Below are positions 1-9,493 of a DNA stretch of 64,000 nt, in pieces. The notes beneath the pieces are model-generated. The model saw only the letters and a list, made by a program, of their open reading frames with translations, had not been told where the DNA came from and did no database searches. The stretch spans positions 742,257 to 806,256 of the forward strand of contig NZ_LMDB01000001.1 of the NCBI RefSeq assembly GCF_001425005.1, given 5' to 3'. A program made the translations under genes and the position numbers. Each line of letters begins with the position of its first letter. Positions within the stretch are counted from its first letter, which is position 1. Origin of the DNA: Duganella sp. Root336D2. Lineage in GTDB: Bacteria > Pseudomonadota > Gammaproteobacteria > Burkholderiales > Burkholderiaceae_D.

Positions 1-48
1 CCGGTCGGAGTAGACTTGACAGCGCTAATTTACCTGGAGACTCACACG

Positions 49-939
49 ATGACCCGCCTGACCGCCAAGGACTTTGAACCGGAAGTACTGGAGCTGTTCG
101 ACAAATACGTGCATGGCCAGTTAAGCCGCCGCGATTTCATCGCATCGGCAACACGCTATGCGGTGGCCGGCGCGACCGGCGCCAGCCTGTTGGCGACACT
201 GGCGCCCAGCTTTGCCGCGCCGCTGGTAGCGGCCGACGACACGCGCCTCAAGGCTGGCTACGCGGAGTATCCCTCACCTCAAGGCTACGGCAAGCTGCGC
301 GGCTACCTGGTGCAGCCGGCCGCGGCCAAGGGCAAGCTGCCCGCTGTGCTGGTGGTGCATGAGAATCGCGGCCTGAACCCGCATATCGAGGACATCACGC
401 GCCGCCTGGCGCTCGATGGCTTCCTGGCCTTTGCACCGGATGCCCTGTTACCGCTGGGCGGCTATCCCGGCGATGAGGACAAGGCGCGCGAACTGTTCTC
501 CAAACTGGACCAGGCCAAGACCCGCGCCGATTTCCTGGCGGCGGTGCAAATCCTCAAGTCGCACCCCAGCGCAACAGGCAAGGTCGGCGTGGTGGGTTTC
601 TGTTATGGCGGCGGCATGGCCAATTACCTCGCGACCATGGTGCCTGACCTGGCGGCGGCCGTGCCCTTCTACGGCGCCCAGCCGCCGGCTGCCGATGTGC
701 CCAAGATCAAGTCGCCCCTGCTGGTGCACGATGCCGGCAACGATGCGCGCATCCTGGCCGGCTGGCCGGCATACGAGGCTGCGCTGAAGGCAGCCGGGAA
801 GGCGTACCAGCACTTCGTCTATCCCGGCGTCGAGCATGGCTTCAATAATGACACCACGCCGCGCTATGACGAAGCCGCCGCCAGGCAGGCCTGGCAGCGC
901 ACCGTGGACTTCCTGCGCGCGAACGTCGCTACTTCGTAA
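49..939 (+). CDS. Dienelactone hydrolase family protein, Tat-exported
   Basis: A 296-residue alpha/beta hydrolase of the dienelactone hydrolase family. The N-terminus carries a twin-arginine signal (SRRDFI, R27-R28) followed by an Ala-rich hydrophobic stretch ending near AAPLVAADD, so the enzyme probably folds in the cytoplasm and works in the periplasm. The triad is visible: Cys185 in GFCYGGG, Asp232 in HDAGND and His263 in VEHGFNND. The ATG at 49 is chosen because GGAGA lies just upstream; a TTG at 16 in the same frame has no such site. The substrate cannot be told from sequence. It converges on the acylase gene, and the two stop codons overlap within 11 bp. Confidence 0.88.
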   Translation: MTRLTAKDFEPEVLELFDKYVHGQLSRRDFIASATRYAVAGATGASLLATLAPSFAAPLVAADDTRLKAGYAEYPSPQGYGKLRGYLVQPAAAKGKLPAVLVVHENRGLNPHIEDITRRLALDGFLAFAPDALLPLGGYPGDEDKARELFSKLDQAKTRADFLAAVQILKSHPSATGKVGVVGFCYGGGMANYLATMVPDLAAAVPFYGAQPPAADVPKIKSPLLVHDAGNDARILAGWPAYEAALKAAGKAYQHFVYPGVEHGFNNDTTPRYDEAAARQAWQRTVDFLRANVATS

Positions 940-3316
940 AGGTCAGCGTATAGGCGGACGCTCCCGGCAACAGGGGCGTGGCCTTGCCTGCGACCCAGTC
1001 GGCATGGCCGGCCAGGAAGAATGGCGACAGAGGGTGGCCGCTCTGGCCGCCCGGCATATTGAACAGGCCCTGTTCCTCGCGCCCCGGCGACACCGTCATG
1101 CGCTCGGACTGGCCGAAAGCCGGGCCGGCCACGCGCGGCATATTGCTGTCGCCCGGAAGCTGGTCGGGCGGCACGCTGAGCCACTTCTTCAGCATCGGTA
1201 GCGCGCCCGCAATCGGGTGTGCAATCTTCGCCGTGTTGCGCGCCCCCCAAGTGGCGGAAGCCAGCGGCTTGCCGCCGGCCGCCAGGTGTTCGATGGTGCG
1301 GTCCAGCGCTGCCAGTTGCAGCGCCTTCCAGTCTGCATACCCCGGCGGCAGCCAGCCGCCCGGCTGTTCATCCAGCAGGCGTCCCAGCACAACCGGCCAG
1401 CGGCTGGACGCGGCGCGCATATTGGCATCCTTGTCCAGCTTGGCCAACTCGATATTGGCGCCGCCATACAGCAGCTCATATAAGGACCACATAAAGGCCC
1501 GGCTGGCGCGGTATGCCACCGAATCCACGCTGGCGTGGCCGTTCCAGTTGTCCTTTAACAGGTGTGCCAGCTCGGCGCGCTGCGGCTTGCCTTTCACGGC
1601 TTCCGCATCCAGCACGGCCAGGGCGCGCTCACGCCACTGCGAAATGAACAGCGCGCGGTCGTCCAGCATCACGCTGTACACGCCCTTCTCGTCGGTCTTG
1701 TCGCCCAGCGCTGCCAACGCGTCGCGCGCCTGTTTGGCGCGGGCGCCCATATCGAAGCCGCCGTCGCCCAGCTTGACGGAATCGGCGCCCAGCAACTGGC
1801 GGCTGTTGGCCGTGACCAGCTGGCCGCCGGCCGGATTGCGCACCGATGGATACCCGCCCGCCGGCAGTAAGCCTTGCCAGCCGCGCGTGCTGCCATTGGC
1901 CGACAGCGGGTAGCTGGCATCGACCGGCGTGGCAGGCCGTTGCGGCAGCGGGCCGACGATGGTCCATCCGATATTCCCGTCGCTGTCGCCTGCCACCAGG
2001 TTCTGCGCCGGCATGCCGACTTTCGGCGCCAGTGCCAGCGCGTCGGCAACGGTGTCCACTTCCTCCATATGCCGGATCGCCAGGTTCACCGCCTTCACAT
2101 CATGCGCCACCCAGTGCACCGCATATTCGCGGCCGCCGGACAGCATGATCGGGCCCAGCGAAGTCTCGCGCACCTTCATGGTGACGGCCGGCTGGCCCTT
2201 GACCAGGATGGTCTCATCATGCACCACCGGCGTTTCCCAGCCGCCCGGCAGCTTGGCCTGGCCTGGCCTGTCCCTGGCCGTAGCAACTTCCACCAGGTCG
2301 ACATAGTCGCCATAGCTGTTGGTGAAGCCCCAGGCCACATTGCCGTTGCTGCCCGCCACCACGGCCGGCACTCCGGGAATGCTGACGCCGACGATGCGGC
2401 GCGTGCTGCCATGCTGGCCCGGCACTTGCAACAACAGCCGGTACCAGGTGTTCGCCAGCTTGATCCCCAGGTGCATATCGTCGGAAACGATAGCCCCGCC
2501 ACTAGCGCTGCGCTTGCCGGACACAGCCCAGTTATTGCTGCCCACGCCGTCGACAAATGCTGCGGCAGCCAGCGTTGCCGGCTCCCTGGCCACGCCCTTG
2601 CCCCACCAGTCCGGCGCGCGGGCCGGAATTGGCGCGTCAGGCGCCGGTGGGCTGGCAGCATCCAGCGGTGCATCCCACTGCGTGCTGGCCGGCAGCAGGA
2701 AGGCCAGCTGCTCGGCATTGGCGTGCTCCTTCAGCCAGCCACGCGCCAGTTCGCGGCCGATGCCTGTCACTTGCAGATCAATATACATCGCCCAGGCCAC
2801 CAGGAAGGAGTCTTCCAGCGCCCACGCACGCGGACCGACGCCCACCAGGCCATATTCAAAGGGCCGGTTGCCGAGCGCGTTCAGGCCCTCGTTGACGCCC
2901 GCGGTATAGCGCTCCAGCAGTTGGCGGTCGGCAGGCGGCATGGCTGCGATCGCCTGCGCGGCGCGGGCGCGAAAACGGTGCAGGCGGTTGATGCGGTCGG
3001 TCTCCAGCGCCTTTTCGCCAAACAATTCGGACAGCTCGCCGGCCGGCATGCGGCGCAGCAGGTCCATCTGGAAGAAGCGGTCCTGGGCATGCACGAAGCC
3101 GGTTGCATACGCCACGTCGTTACGGTCGCCGCCGGAGATGGAAGGAACGCCCTTGGCGTCGCGGCTCACCGTCACGCTGCCGGCAAGGCCGGCCGCAGTG
3201 CGCCGGCCATCGAGCTGGGCCAGGCTGCCGCGCAGGAAGAACCAGAGTCCCAGCGCCAGTACCAGCAGCAGCGCAAAAAATGCGAGGACAAGACGTTTCA
3301 GCCATAACTTCGCCAT
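929..3316 (-). CDS. Penicillin acylase family protein (Ntn hydrolase)
   Basis: A 795-residue precursor of the penicillin acylase/acyl-homoserine lactone acylase superfamily. These enzymes cut themselves between an alpha and a beta chain, and the new N-terminal Ser attacks amides. An N-terminal membrane segment (residues about 8-28) is followed by an alpha-chain region with the family pattern YATGFVHAQDRFFQMD. The processing site is GVGSNNWAVSG, placing the nucleophile at about Ser260, then DDMHLGI. The start at 3316 is preferred over 3328 because GGGGGTG lies upstream of it. Family substrates include beta-lactams and AHL signals; which applies here is not visible. No maturation-site residue appears to be missing. 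Confidence 0.88.
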   Translation of the reverse strand: MAKLWLKRLVLAFFALLLVLALGLWFFLRGSLAQLDGRRTAAGLAGSVTVSRDAKGVPSISGGDRNDVAYATGFVHAQDRFFQMDLLRRMPAGELSELFGEKALETDRINRLHRFRARAAQAIAAMPPADRQLLERYTAGVNEGLNALGNRPFEYGLVGVGPRAWALEDSFLVAWAMYIDLQVTGIGRELARGWLKEHANAEQLAFLLPASTQWDAPLDAASPPAPDAPIPARAPDWWGKGVAREPATLAAAAFVDGVGSNNWAVSGKRSASGGAIVSDDMHLGIKLANTWYRLLLQVPGQHGSTRRIVGVSIPGVPAVVAGSNGNVAWGFTNSYGDYVDLVEVATARDRPGQAKLPGGWETPVVHDETILVKGQPAVTMKVRETSLGPIMLSGGREYAVHWVAHDVKAVNLAIRHMEEVDTVADALALAPKVGMPAQNLVAGDSDGNIGWTIVGPLPQRPATPVDASYPLSANGSTRGWQGLLPAGGYPSVRNPAGGQLVTANSRQLLGADSVKLGDGGFDMGARAKQARDALAALGDKTDEKGVYSVMLDDRALFISQWRERALAVLDAEAVKGKPQRAELAHLLKDNWNGHASVDSVAYRASRAFMWSLYELLYGGANIELAKLDKDANMRAASSRWPVVLGRLLDEQPGGWLPPGYADWKALQLAALDRTIEHLAAGGKPLASATWGARNTAKIAHPIAGALPMLKKWLSVPPDQLPGDSNMPRVAGPAFGQSERMTVSPGREEQGLFNMPGGQSGHPLSPFFLAGHADWVAGKATPLLPGASAYTLTFTK

Positions 3317-3413
3317 CGGCACCCCCATTCTTATACTGTTGCGTCAAATCTTGCCAGAAATCCAAAAGGAACGGCAGGGAAATTGTTTAACCGTGCTAAA
3401 GCGGCCCGCATGA

Positions 3414-3500
3414 TTCCCCCGCCACGCCATCACGCGCGCCGGAATCATGGTGGTGGCCGACGCCCTGCTGGACGCTTTCGCTGCGCTGTCCGGCACCTAG
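3414..3500 (+). pseudogene. Possible remnant of a gene 3' end
   Basis: Between the acylase gene and the convergent stop of the GGDEF-EAL gene there is a short open stretch of 28 codons without a start at its left edge. It encodes a helix-like segment (AITRAGIMVVADALLDAF) and ends in a TAG that overlaps the neighbour's stop as CTAG. It reads like the tail of a real protein left after a deletion. The parent family was not recognised and chance cannot be excluded. Confidence 0.2.
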
Positions 3501-6500
3501 GTACCGGTCGGCGCATGGCCATCGCCGCCATGCATCAGTGCGTGATACCGGAAGGCTTCGCGGATATTGTCGCGCAGCGCCTGGTCATCCCAGGGCTTGG
3601 TATAAAAGCGGTAGATTTCGCCGCGGTTGATGGCGCCCAGCACCGACTCCAGTTCGGCATAGCCGGACAGGATGATGCGCACCGTGCCCGGGTAGAGCTT
3701 GCGCACCCGGCTCAGGAATTCGGTGCCGTTCATATCCGGCATACGCTGGTCGCTGACCACGACCTGCACCTCGTGGGTGGCCAGCATGGAAAATGCTTCC
3801 TGCGCATTGTGCGCGGCCAGGATCTGGTAGCCGTCGCGGCGCAAGAGCCGCATCAGGGACGACAGCACGTTCGGTTCATCGTCGAGCAGCAGCAAGGTGC
3901 CCCTGCGCTCGTCCGCCGGGCGCCGTGCCGGCTGGCGCGACTGTTCCTGTTGCAGCAGCGTGGCGAAAACGTCCGGCATGATCGGATGGCTCAGGTGGTA
4001 GCCCTGCGCTTCGTCGCAGTTATAACGCTGCAGGTAGGCCAGTTGCCCTTCGGATTCCACACCTTCGGCGATGATGCGGAAGTCCAGGCTGTGTCCCAGC
4101 GAAATCACCGAGCGCACAATGGCTGCCACCGTCGGGTCGCCCAGCATATCGCGCACGAAGGACTGGTCGATCTTCAGGTAATCGATGGGGAACAGCTTGA
4201 GGTAGGCCAGGCTGGAATAGCCGGTGCCGAAATCATCGATCGAAATCCCCACCCCGACTTTCTTCAGGCGCTGCACCGTGACCACCGCCTCGTCAGCATT
4301 CTGCATCATCATGCTCTCTGTCAGCTCGAGTTCAAGGTACTGTGCCTGCAGGCCGGTACTGCGCAATGCTTCCACTACTTCGTCGGCCAGGTTCTTGTCG
4401 CGGAACTGGCGCGCCGAAACGTTGACGGCCACCCTCAGCGGCCGCAGGCCAGCATCCTGCCAGGCCTTGTTCTGGGCGCAGGCAGTGTGGATCACCCAGC
4501 GCCCCAGCGCCACGATCAGGCCCGTCTCTTCCGCCACGCCGATGAAGCGGCCGGGCGGGATCAGGCCCATGGTCGGATGGCGCCAGCGCAGCAGCGCCTC
4601 GACACCGGAGATCTCGCCGGAGGCCACGTTCATCTTCGGCTGGTAGACCAGGAACATTTCGCCGCGCGCCAAAGCGCCGCGCAGCTCGTTCTCGATGGCG
4701 GCGCGCTCCACGATGCGGGCGTGCATCGCCGGCTCGTAGAACTGCACCTGGTTGCGCCCGCTTTCCTTGGCGCGGTACATGGCGATGTCGGCATAGCGCA
4801 TCAGCAGCTGCGGCTCGCTGCTGTCGGCCGGATACAGGGAGACCCCCATGCTGCAGGTGAGCGTATGCTCCTGCCCTGCCAACTGCATCGGCGCCGACAC
4901 GCTGTCGATGATCTTGCGCAGCATGGCTTGCGACGGCGTGCTTTCGTGCCCATCCAGCAGCACCAGCACAAATTCGTCGCCGCCCATGCGCGCCACGGTA
5001 TCGGTGTCGCGCATGCAGCTGCGCAGGCGGGCCGCCACGGTGCGCAGCAGTTCATCGCCGGCTTCGTGGCCCAGGTTGTCGTTCACCAGCTTGAAGTTGT
5101 CGAGGTCAAGGAAAGCCACCCATACCGTGTGGCCGTAGCGCTGCGCATAGCTGATCGCTTGCGCCAGGCGGTCGCCGCACAGGTTACGGTTGGGCAGGCC
5201 GGTCAACGCGTCATGGTTGGCCTGGTGTTCGAGCTGGGCCTGGTAGTCCATGGTCGCCGTCATATCGGTCAGTACGCAGACCCGGTGCGTGTGCTGGCCT
5301 TCGCTGCCGCCGACCGGCGCCACATGGAGCTGCGCCCACCAGCTGCGGCCATCGCGGTGGCGGCCGCGCAGCATCAGCTGCACGTCGCTTTGGCCATGCA
5401 CCGCTTCATGCAGGGCGGTCTGGGCTGCCGCATCTTCCGGGTCGGCCAGCAGCTGTTCCAGGCTGCGGCCGGCCAGCTCGCCGGCGGCATGGCCGGTCAG
5501 CACCGCCAGCGCCGGGTTGGCGTAATCGATGGTATCGCTGCCTGCATGGATGGCGGTGATGGCAATGGCATTGACGCTCGACTCCAGCGCCCGGTTATGC
5601 AGCTGCAGCATCAGCTCCACCTGCTTGCGCTCGGAAACATCCTCGATGGTGCCCAGCAGGCCGATGGTCTTGCCGGCCTGGTCGTGCAGCGGCAGCTTGT
5701 TGATCAGGAACCAGTGCACGCTGCCATCGGCAAACAGCAAATGGTCTTCGCGGTTCAGGTGCGGCACGCCGCTGTTGATGATCTTCGCATCGTCGGCGCG
5801 GATGCGCTCCGCATTGTGCGACCAGGGGAAATCGAAATCGCTCTTGCCCACCACTTCTTCCTGCGACGACAGCCCGGCCGCGCGCAGGAATATGTCGTTG
5901 CAGCCGCGGTACAGCAAATCCATGTCCTTCCAGAAGATCTGGTGCGGGATGTGGTCGACCACCAGCTGCGTCATCTCCTGCGATTCATGCAGGGCTTTCT
6001 CGACGCGCAGGCGCCGCGTCACGTCATGGGCGAACACGAAGCGCGCCTTGTGCCCCGCCATCAGCAAGGGGTGCGAGGAAATCTCCACCTGGATCAGGCG
6101 GCCGTCCTTGCAGCGATGGGTCCATGCGCCCGATTGCTGCGCCGCCGATTGCGGCGAAGTCTCCAGGTCGGCATGCAGCCGCTCCAGTTCATTATCGGGG
6201 CGGATATCCTCGATCGTCATGTCGAGGAATTCTTCTTCGCTGTAGCCGTAGATCGCCACCGCCGCCCGGTTGACCACCAGGAAGCGCAGCGTCGCGACGT
6301 CGTACACCCACATTGCATGCGGGTGCTGGTCGAACAGACGCTTGAAGCGCAGCCGCGAGCCATAGGAATCGGCTTCCGGCAGCGGCGTGACAAGACAGCG
6401 GAAGCATTCGGGCTGGGCGCCATGGCCGGCGTAGTATTCCAGCGCCAGCGAAACCGGTGCGCCATCGCCGCCTTTCTCGCACAGCGCCAGCTCGCCGCGC

Positions 6501-6748
6501 CAGACGCCGCGCAGCTTGGCCTCGGGCATGGCGTCGTCGCGCAGTTCGGCGGCGGCCCAGCTGCGGAACAGGCCGAACGCCGTCGCCCCGGAGCCGAGCT
6601 CATCTGCCAACCGACGCGCATGGGCGTTCGCGGCAAGCAAATTGCCATCGGCATCCATCATAAAAGCCAAGTTGGGGCTGTTTTCATACACCGCGGTGAA
6701 TGCGTCCAGCCTGGTCCGTCCCGGCGAAGCGAGAGAAGCCCTATCCAT
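3497..6748 (-). CDS. PAS-GGDEF-EAL protein with a C-terminal receiver domain
   Basis: A 1083-residue cytoplasmic c-di-GMP enzyme. About four PAS/PAC sensor modules fill residues 15-510. A GGDEF domain follows (motif 589-593, with inhibitory-site RDTD five residues before it), then an EAL domain (E717-A718-L719, NVSARQF, ELTES, DDFGTGYSS, KIDQSFV, AEGVE). A receiver domain occupies about 950-1070, with phospho-acceptor Asp1000 in SDQRMPDMNG and conserved Lys1051. Both catalytic domains keep their signature residues, so synthesis and hydrolysis are both possible. The receiver closely resembles the RpfG-type but sits at the C-terminus, which is unusual. No membrane segment is seen. The gene follows the FMN-binding gene by 19 bp on the same strand. 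Confidence 0.93.
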   Translation of the reverse strand: MDRASLASPGRTRLDAFTAVYENSPNLAFMMDADGNLLAANAHARRLADELGSGATAFGLFRSWAAAELRDDAMPEAKLRGVWRGELALCEKGGDGAPVSLALEYYAGHGAQPECFRCLVTPLPEADSYGSRLRFKRLFDQHPHAMWVYDVATLRFLVVNRAAVAIYGYSEEEFLDMTIEDIRPDNELERLHADLETSPQSAAQQSGAWTHRCKDGRLIQVEISSHPLLMAGHKARFVFAHDVTRRLRVEKALHESQEMTQLVVDHIPHQIFWKDMDLLYRGCNDIFLRAAGLSSQEEVVGKSDFDFPWSHNAERIRADDAKIINSGVPHLNREDHLLFADGSVHWFLINKLPLHDQAGKTIGLLGTIEDVSERKQVELMLQLHNRALESSVNAIAITAIHAGSDTIDYANPALAVLTGHAAGELAGRSLEQLLADPEDAAAQTALHEAVHGQSDVQLMLRGRHRDGRSWWAQLHVAPVGGSEGQHTHRVCVLTDMTATMDYQAQLEHQANHDALTGLPNRNLCGDRLAQAISYAQRYGHTVWVAFLDLDNFKLVNDNLGHEAGDELLRTVAARLRSCMRDTDTVARMGGDEFVLVLLDGHESTPSQAMLRKIIDSVSAPMQLAGQEHTLTCSMGVSLYPADSSEPQLLMRYADIAMYRAKESGRNQVQFYEPAMHARIVERAAIENELRGALARGEMFLVYQPKMNVASGEISGVEALLRWRHPTMGLIPPGRFIGVAEETGLIVALGRWVIHTACAQNKAWQDAGLRPLRVAVNVSARQFRDKNLADEVVEALRSTGLQAQYLELELTESMMMQNADEAVVTVQRLKKVGVGISIDDFGTGYSSLAYLKLFPIDYLKIDQSFVRDMLGDPTVAAIVRSVISLGHSLDFRIIAEGVESEGQLAYLQRYNCDEAQGYHLSHPIMPDVFATLLQQEQSRQPARRPADERRGTLLLLDDEPNVLSSLMRLLRRDGYQILAAHNAQEAFSMLATHEVQVVVSDQRMPDMNGTEFLSRVRKLYPGTVRIILSGYAELESVLGAINRGEIYRFYTKPWDDQALRDNIREAFRYHALMHGGDGHAPTGT

Positions 6749-6767
6749 GCAACCGATGGTAGCAGAA

Positions 6768-7646
6768 CTATTTTGCTAGCAGCGCCCATCTGAGCGGCAA
6801 CGCATCTTCCCGCCACACAAGCTGCTGCGGCTGGAATTCCCAGTGCCGTTCCGTTCCGTCCAAGACAACGCGCGCCGTTCCGCTCATCTGCAACAAACCG
6901 CCGCTCTCAAAGTCGGGGAACACCAGGCCAGCCCTGCCATTCAGCAGTATGTTACCGAGAGTCGAAAAAAAGCGGTTGCCCTCATAGTCCGGCACCAGCA
7001 AGCTTCCAGTGCTGCCGACCTGGACAAAACCCGCCTGGCCGCCGCGGTGCGACACATCCATCCGCATTCCGGCGCCGTCACCGGAATACGTCGCCACAAA
7101 AAAAGTCCCGGAACGGCCGATCAGGTCGCGCGCCAGCGCATCGAGCTGCGGCAACTGGCGCGGCGGCAAGCCCGACGGCTCGCCCGGGGTGCGCTCGAAA
7201 CGATAGTCGCGTTCATGGATGTATTTCGGGCAGTTGCCGAACGATTCCGCGACGGCGATCTCATACTGCTCGCCGCCGAGGGCGCGCAGCCTGCCATTCA
7301 AGCGGTTGCGCCGGCGCGTGTGCAGTTCGATGCCGAGCATGCCTACTGCGGCGCCATCGTGCAGGCCGGCTTGCGCCGGATCGTCGTGCTGCGCCGGCAA
7401 CGTAAGCTGCAGGCGCTGCGGGTCTGGCGAATGCATGAAACCTTCTTCCCCGGCACGCAGCGTGGCCCATGGCCGGCCTTCGGCATCGACGCTGCCGAAC
7501 ACGGCGAACGGCAATTGGGCGAAGAAGTCGCGGTGCTGGTCCGGCATGTAGTTGCGGATCACCTTGCGGCCGATTTCGTCCATCCGTTCCACCGCGCCCA
7601 GCGTAGCCTGGATCGCGATTTCGCCGGCGTGCCAGGGCGCGTTCAT
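6768..7646 (-). CDS. Pyridoxamine 5'-phosphate oxidase-related FMN-binding protein
   Basis: A 292-residue protein resembling the split-barrel flavin-binding family of pyridoxamine-phosphate oxidases. Recognisable stretches are [22 protein letters not shown] in the first third and a second barrel-like half around [27 protein letters not shown], so the protein may hold two such domains. The family binds FMN or related cofactors and reduces or oxidises small molecules; no substrate is evident. The ATG at 7646 overlaps the stop of the upstream GST gene (ATGA), which supports this start and translational coupling. A longer in-frame extension into the GST gene is rejected. Confidence 0.78.
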   Translation of the reverse strand: MNAPWHAGEIAIQATLGAVERMDEIGRKVIRNYMPDQHRDFFAQLPFAVFGSVDAEGRPWATLRAGEEGFMHSPDPQRLQLTLPAQHDDPAQAGLHDGAAVGMLGIELHTRRRNRLNGRLRALGGEQYEIAVAESFGNCPKYIHERDYRFERTPGEPSGLPPRQLPQLDALARDLIGRSGTFFVATYSGDGAGMRMDVSHRGGQAGFVQVGSTGSLLVPDYEGNRFFSTLGNILLNGRAGLVFPDFESGGLLQMSGTARVVLDGTERHWEFQPQQLVWREDALPLRWALLAK

Positions 7647-8254
7647 GCAGCCAGCCCGACCGCTGACTTGATGAAGGGCTGGAAGCGCGGCAGACCTTCC
7701 ACGCGGGCCAGCCAGGACTTCACGTTGGCGTAGTCCGACAGGTCGACATTGCCTTCCGGTGCGCGCGCAATATAGCTGTACAAGGCGATATCGGCGATGG
7801 TCGGCTGTCCGGCAGCGATCCACTCCCTGCCGTCCAGGCTTGCCTCAACCAGGCCGAGGATGCGGTGGGCACGCGCGATGGCGTCGGCCGGATCGACCGG
7901 TTTCTTGAACAGGTTGATGATGCGGGCGGTGGCCGGACCGCTGGCGATTTCGCCGGCGGCAACCGACAGCCAGCGCTGCACGGCGGCGGCGCCGACCGGG
8001 TCTTGCGGCAGCCAGCCGGTATCGCCATAGCGCGTGGCCAGGTAGACCAGGATGGCGTTGGAGTCGGCGATGACCACGCCGTCGTCCTCCAGCACAGGCA
8101 CCTGGCCGAACGGGTTCAGCTTGAGGAATGCTTCCGTTTTCTGTTCGGCCTTCATCAGGTCGACTTCGACCAGCTCGAAGTCAAGGCCCAGCAGGGACAG
8201 GAACAGGTGGGCGCGGTGGGCGTGGCCGGAAATGGGATGGTAGTACAGCTTCAT
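7643..8254 (-). CDS. Glutathione S-transferase family protein
   Basis: A 203-residue cytosolic GST. The N-terminal thioredoxin-fold domain starts [20 protein letters not shown] and contains the cis-proline and substrate-binding pattern [20 protein letters not shown] (residues about 50-68). The all-helical C-terminal domain includes the capping-box-like [14 protein letters not shown]. The family conjugates or reduces electrophiles with glutathione. The ATG at 8254 is chosen because AAGGAG lies at good spacing; an ATG five codons upstream lacks a site. It is the first gene of a three-gene run with the FMN-binding and GGDEF-EAL genes. Confidence 0.9.
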   Translation of the reverse strand: MKLYYHPISGHAHRAHLFLSLLGLDFELVEVDLMKAEQKTEAFLKLNPFGQVPVLEDDGVVIADSNAILVYLATRYGDTGWLPQDPVGAAAVQRWLSVAAGEIASGPATARIINLFKKPVDPADAIARAHRILGLVEASLDGREWIAAGQPTIADIALYSYIARAPEGNVDLSDYANVKSWLARVEGLPRFQPFIKSAVGLAA

Positions 8255-8353
8255 TGGCTCTCCTTTCAAGTAATGATGAAAGTGTGATCCATGTTGTCGA
8301 TGATGGGAATCACCGCCGACAGCAATTCACCATTCCACCCAGCGAAATAATGA

Positions 8354-9493
8354 TCAGGGCAGCACCTCGAACAGCAGGAACTGGGTGACCTGGCCCTTGC
8401 CGAAATTGTCGTCGCTGGCGAACACCATGGTGGTGTGGCCGTTGGGCAGGCGCGGCCCGAAAGACATTGCTTCCAGGTTGTAGGCGCGTGGCATGGGCTG
8501 CTTGCTGAAGTCCAGCACCAGGCGTTTGCGGGCCGGCGTGTACCGCTTGCCTTCAAGGCCAGGCAGCGCTTTCACATCGCTGGCGCCGCGCGCATCGGTG
8601 GCATACAGGCGGACGTAATTGGTGTACACGCCGGCGGCATCCTGCACCGTGGCGCGTTCCAGCACCAGCAGTTCGCCATCGGGCAGCGCGAGGATTTCGG
8701 AGACGCCGTTTTCCGCTTCCCTGCCCGGCCCCGGTTCGGCGGGGATGGCATCCAGCGGATAGGCGAACTGGCGCAGCACCTGGCCATCGCGCTGGAACTG
8801 CGTCATGCGCACCACGGCGCCATGCTGCGGCGTCGGGATCGGGCCGTCTTCATAGAGCGGCCATTCGATGGAAGCCCACAGGCTGCGTCCGTCCGGCGCG
8901 AAAGCCAGGCCTTCGAAGGTGGCGTTATAGCGCGAACCGCGCAGTTCATCCTTGTGTACCTTGAAGTTCTCCGGCAAGGGCAGCTCGGCCAGCAGCGCGC
9001 CGTCGCGCGTGGCATGGCGGATGAATGGCTCGAGGCCATCGCGGCGATCGCCTTCGCTGGCGTACCACATGCTGCCGTCCAGCGGATCGATACGGATAGA
9101 TTCCACGTCGGCGCGCGAGCAACCGGCGGCGGCGGCGGCAAAATCCTGGCCGTCGGCATTCAGGAAGTAGTGCAGGCCGGTGAAGCGCAGCGAGCGGAAT
9201 GCGGTGGCGTCGAAATCCAGTTCGGCGTCGTAATAGCGTGCCGGGCTGCGGGTGCAGCGGTCATCGCTTTCGATCAGCCAGCGGCCGCTCGCCGGGTCGT
9301 AATCAAGCCCGGAGAAACCACCCAGCATGGTGTCGCCGAACATGGCGTGGTGCGCAACGCGCAGTTCGCCGATAAAGCGCAGCGCACTGACCGAAGAAAC
9401 CGTGGAACCTGGCGCACGCTGTCCGGTCGGCGCGCAGGCAGCCAACGCCGCTCCCGCCGCCAGCGCGGCCAGGTAAGGAATCAAGCGCATCAT
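8354..9493 (-). CDS. Esterase-like activity of phytase family lipoprotein
   Basis: A 379-residue lipoprotein with lipobox LAAC near residue 19, so the mature protein is anchored to the cell envelope. The body has beta-propeller-like repeats typical of the phytase-like esterase domain: GGFSGLDYDPASGRWLIESDD near the start, then FEGLAFAPDGRSLWASIEW and AENGVSEILALPDGELLVLER. This is a family assignment only; the reaction is not established for most members. The start ATG overlaps the DUF3422 stop (TGATG), indicating a two-gene operon. Confidence 0.82.
   Translation of the reverse strand: MMRLIPYLAALAAGAALAACAPTGQRAPGSTVSSVSALRFIGELRVAHHAMFGDTMLGGFSGLDYDPASGRWLIESDDRCTRSPARYYDAELDFDATAFRSLRFTGLHYFLNADGQDFAAAAAGCSRADVESIRIDPLDGSMWYASEGDRRDGLEPFIRHATRDGALLAELPLPENFKVHKDELRGSRYNATFEGLAFAPDGRSLWASIEWPLYEDGPIPTPQHGAVVRMTQFQRDGQVLRQFAYPLDAIPAEPGPGREAENGVSEILALPDGELLVLERATVQDAAGVYTNYVRLYATDARGASDVKALPGLEGKRYTPARKRLVLDFSKQPMPRAYNLEAMSFGPRLPNGHTTMVFASDDNFGKGQVTQFLLFEVLP

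Noticed and set aside
15..45. TTGACA near the left edge as a -35 element
   Set aside because: No -10 hexamer lies at proper spacing before the dienelactone hydrolase gene.
1874..3307. A 477-codon plus-strand frame opposite the penicillin acylase gene
   Set aside because: Antisense shadow with biased composition; the minus strand carries intact acylase motifs.
3383..6793. An 1136-codon open frame on the plus strand
   Set aside because: It is antisense to the PAS-GGDEF-EAL-REC gene, has His/Arg/Gln-rich shadow composition and no recognisable domain. High GC removes stops from this frame.
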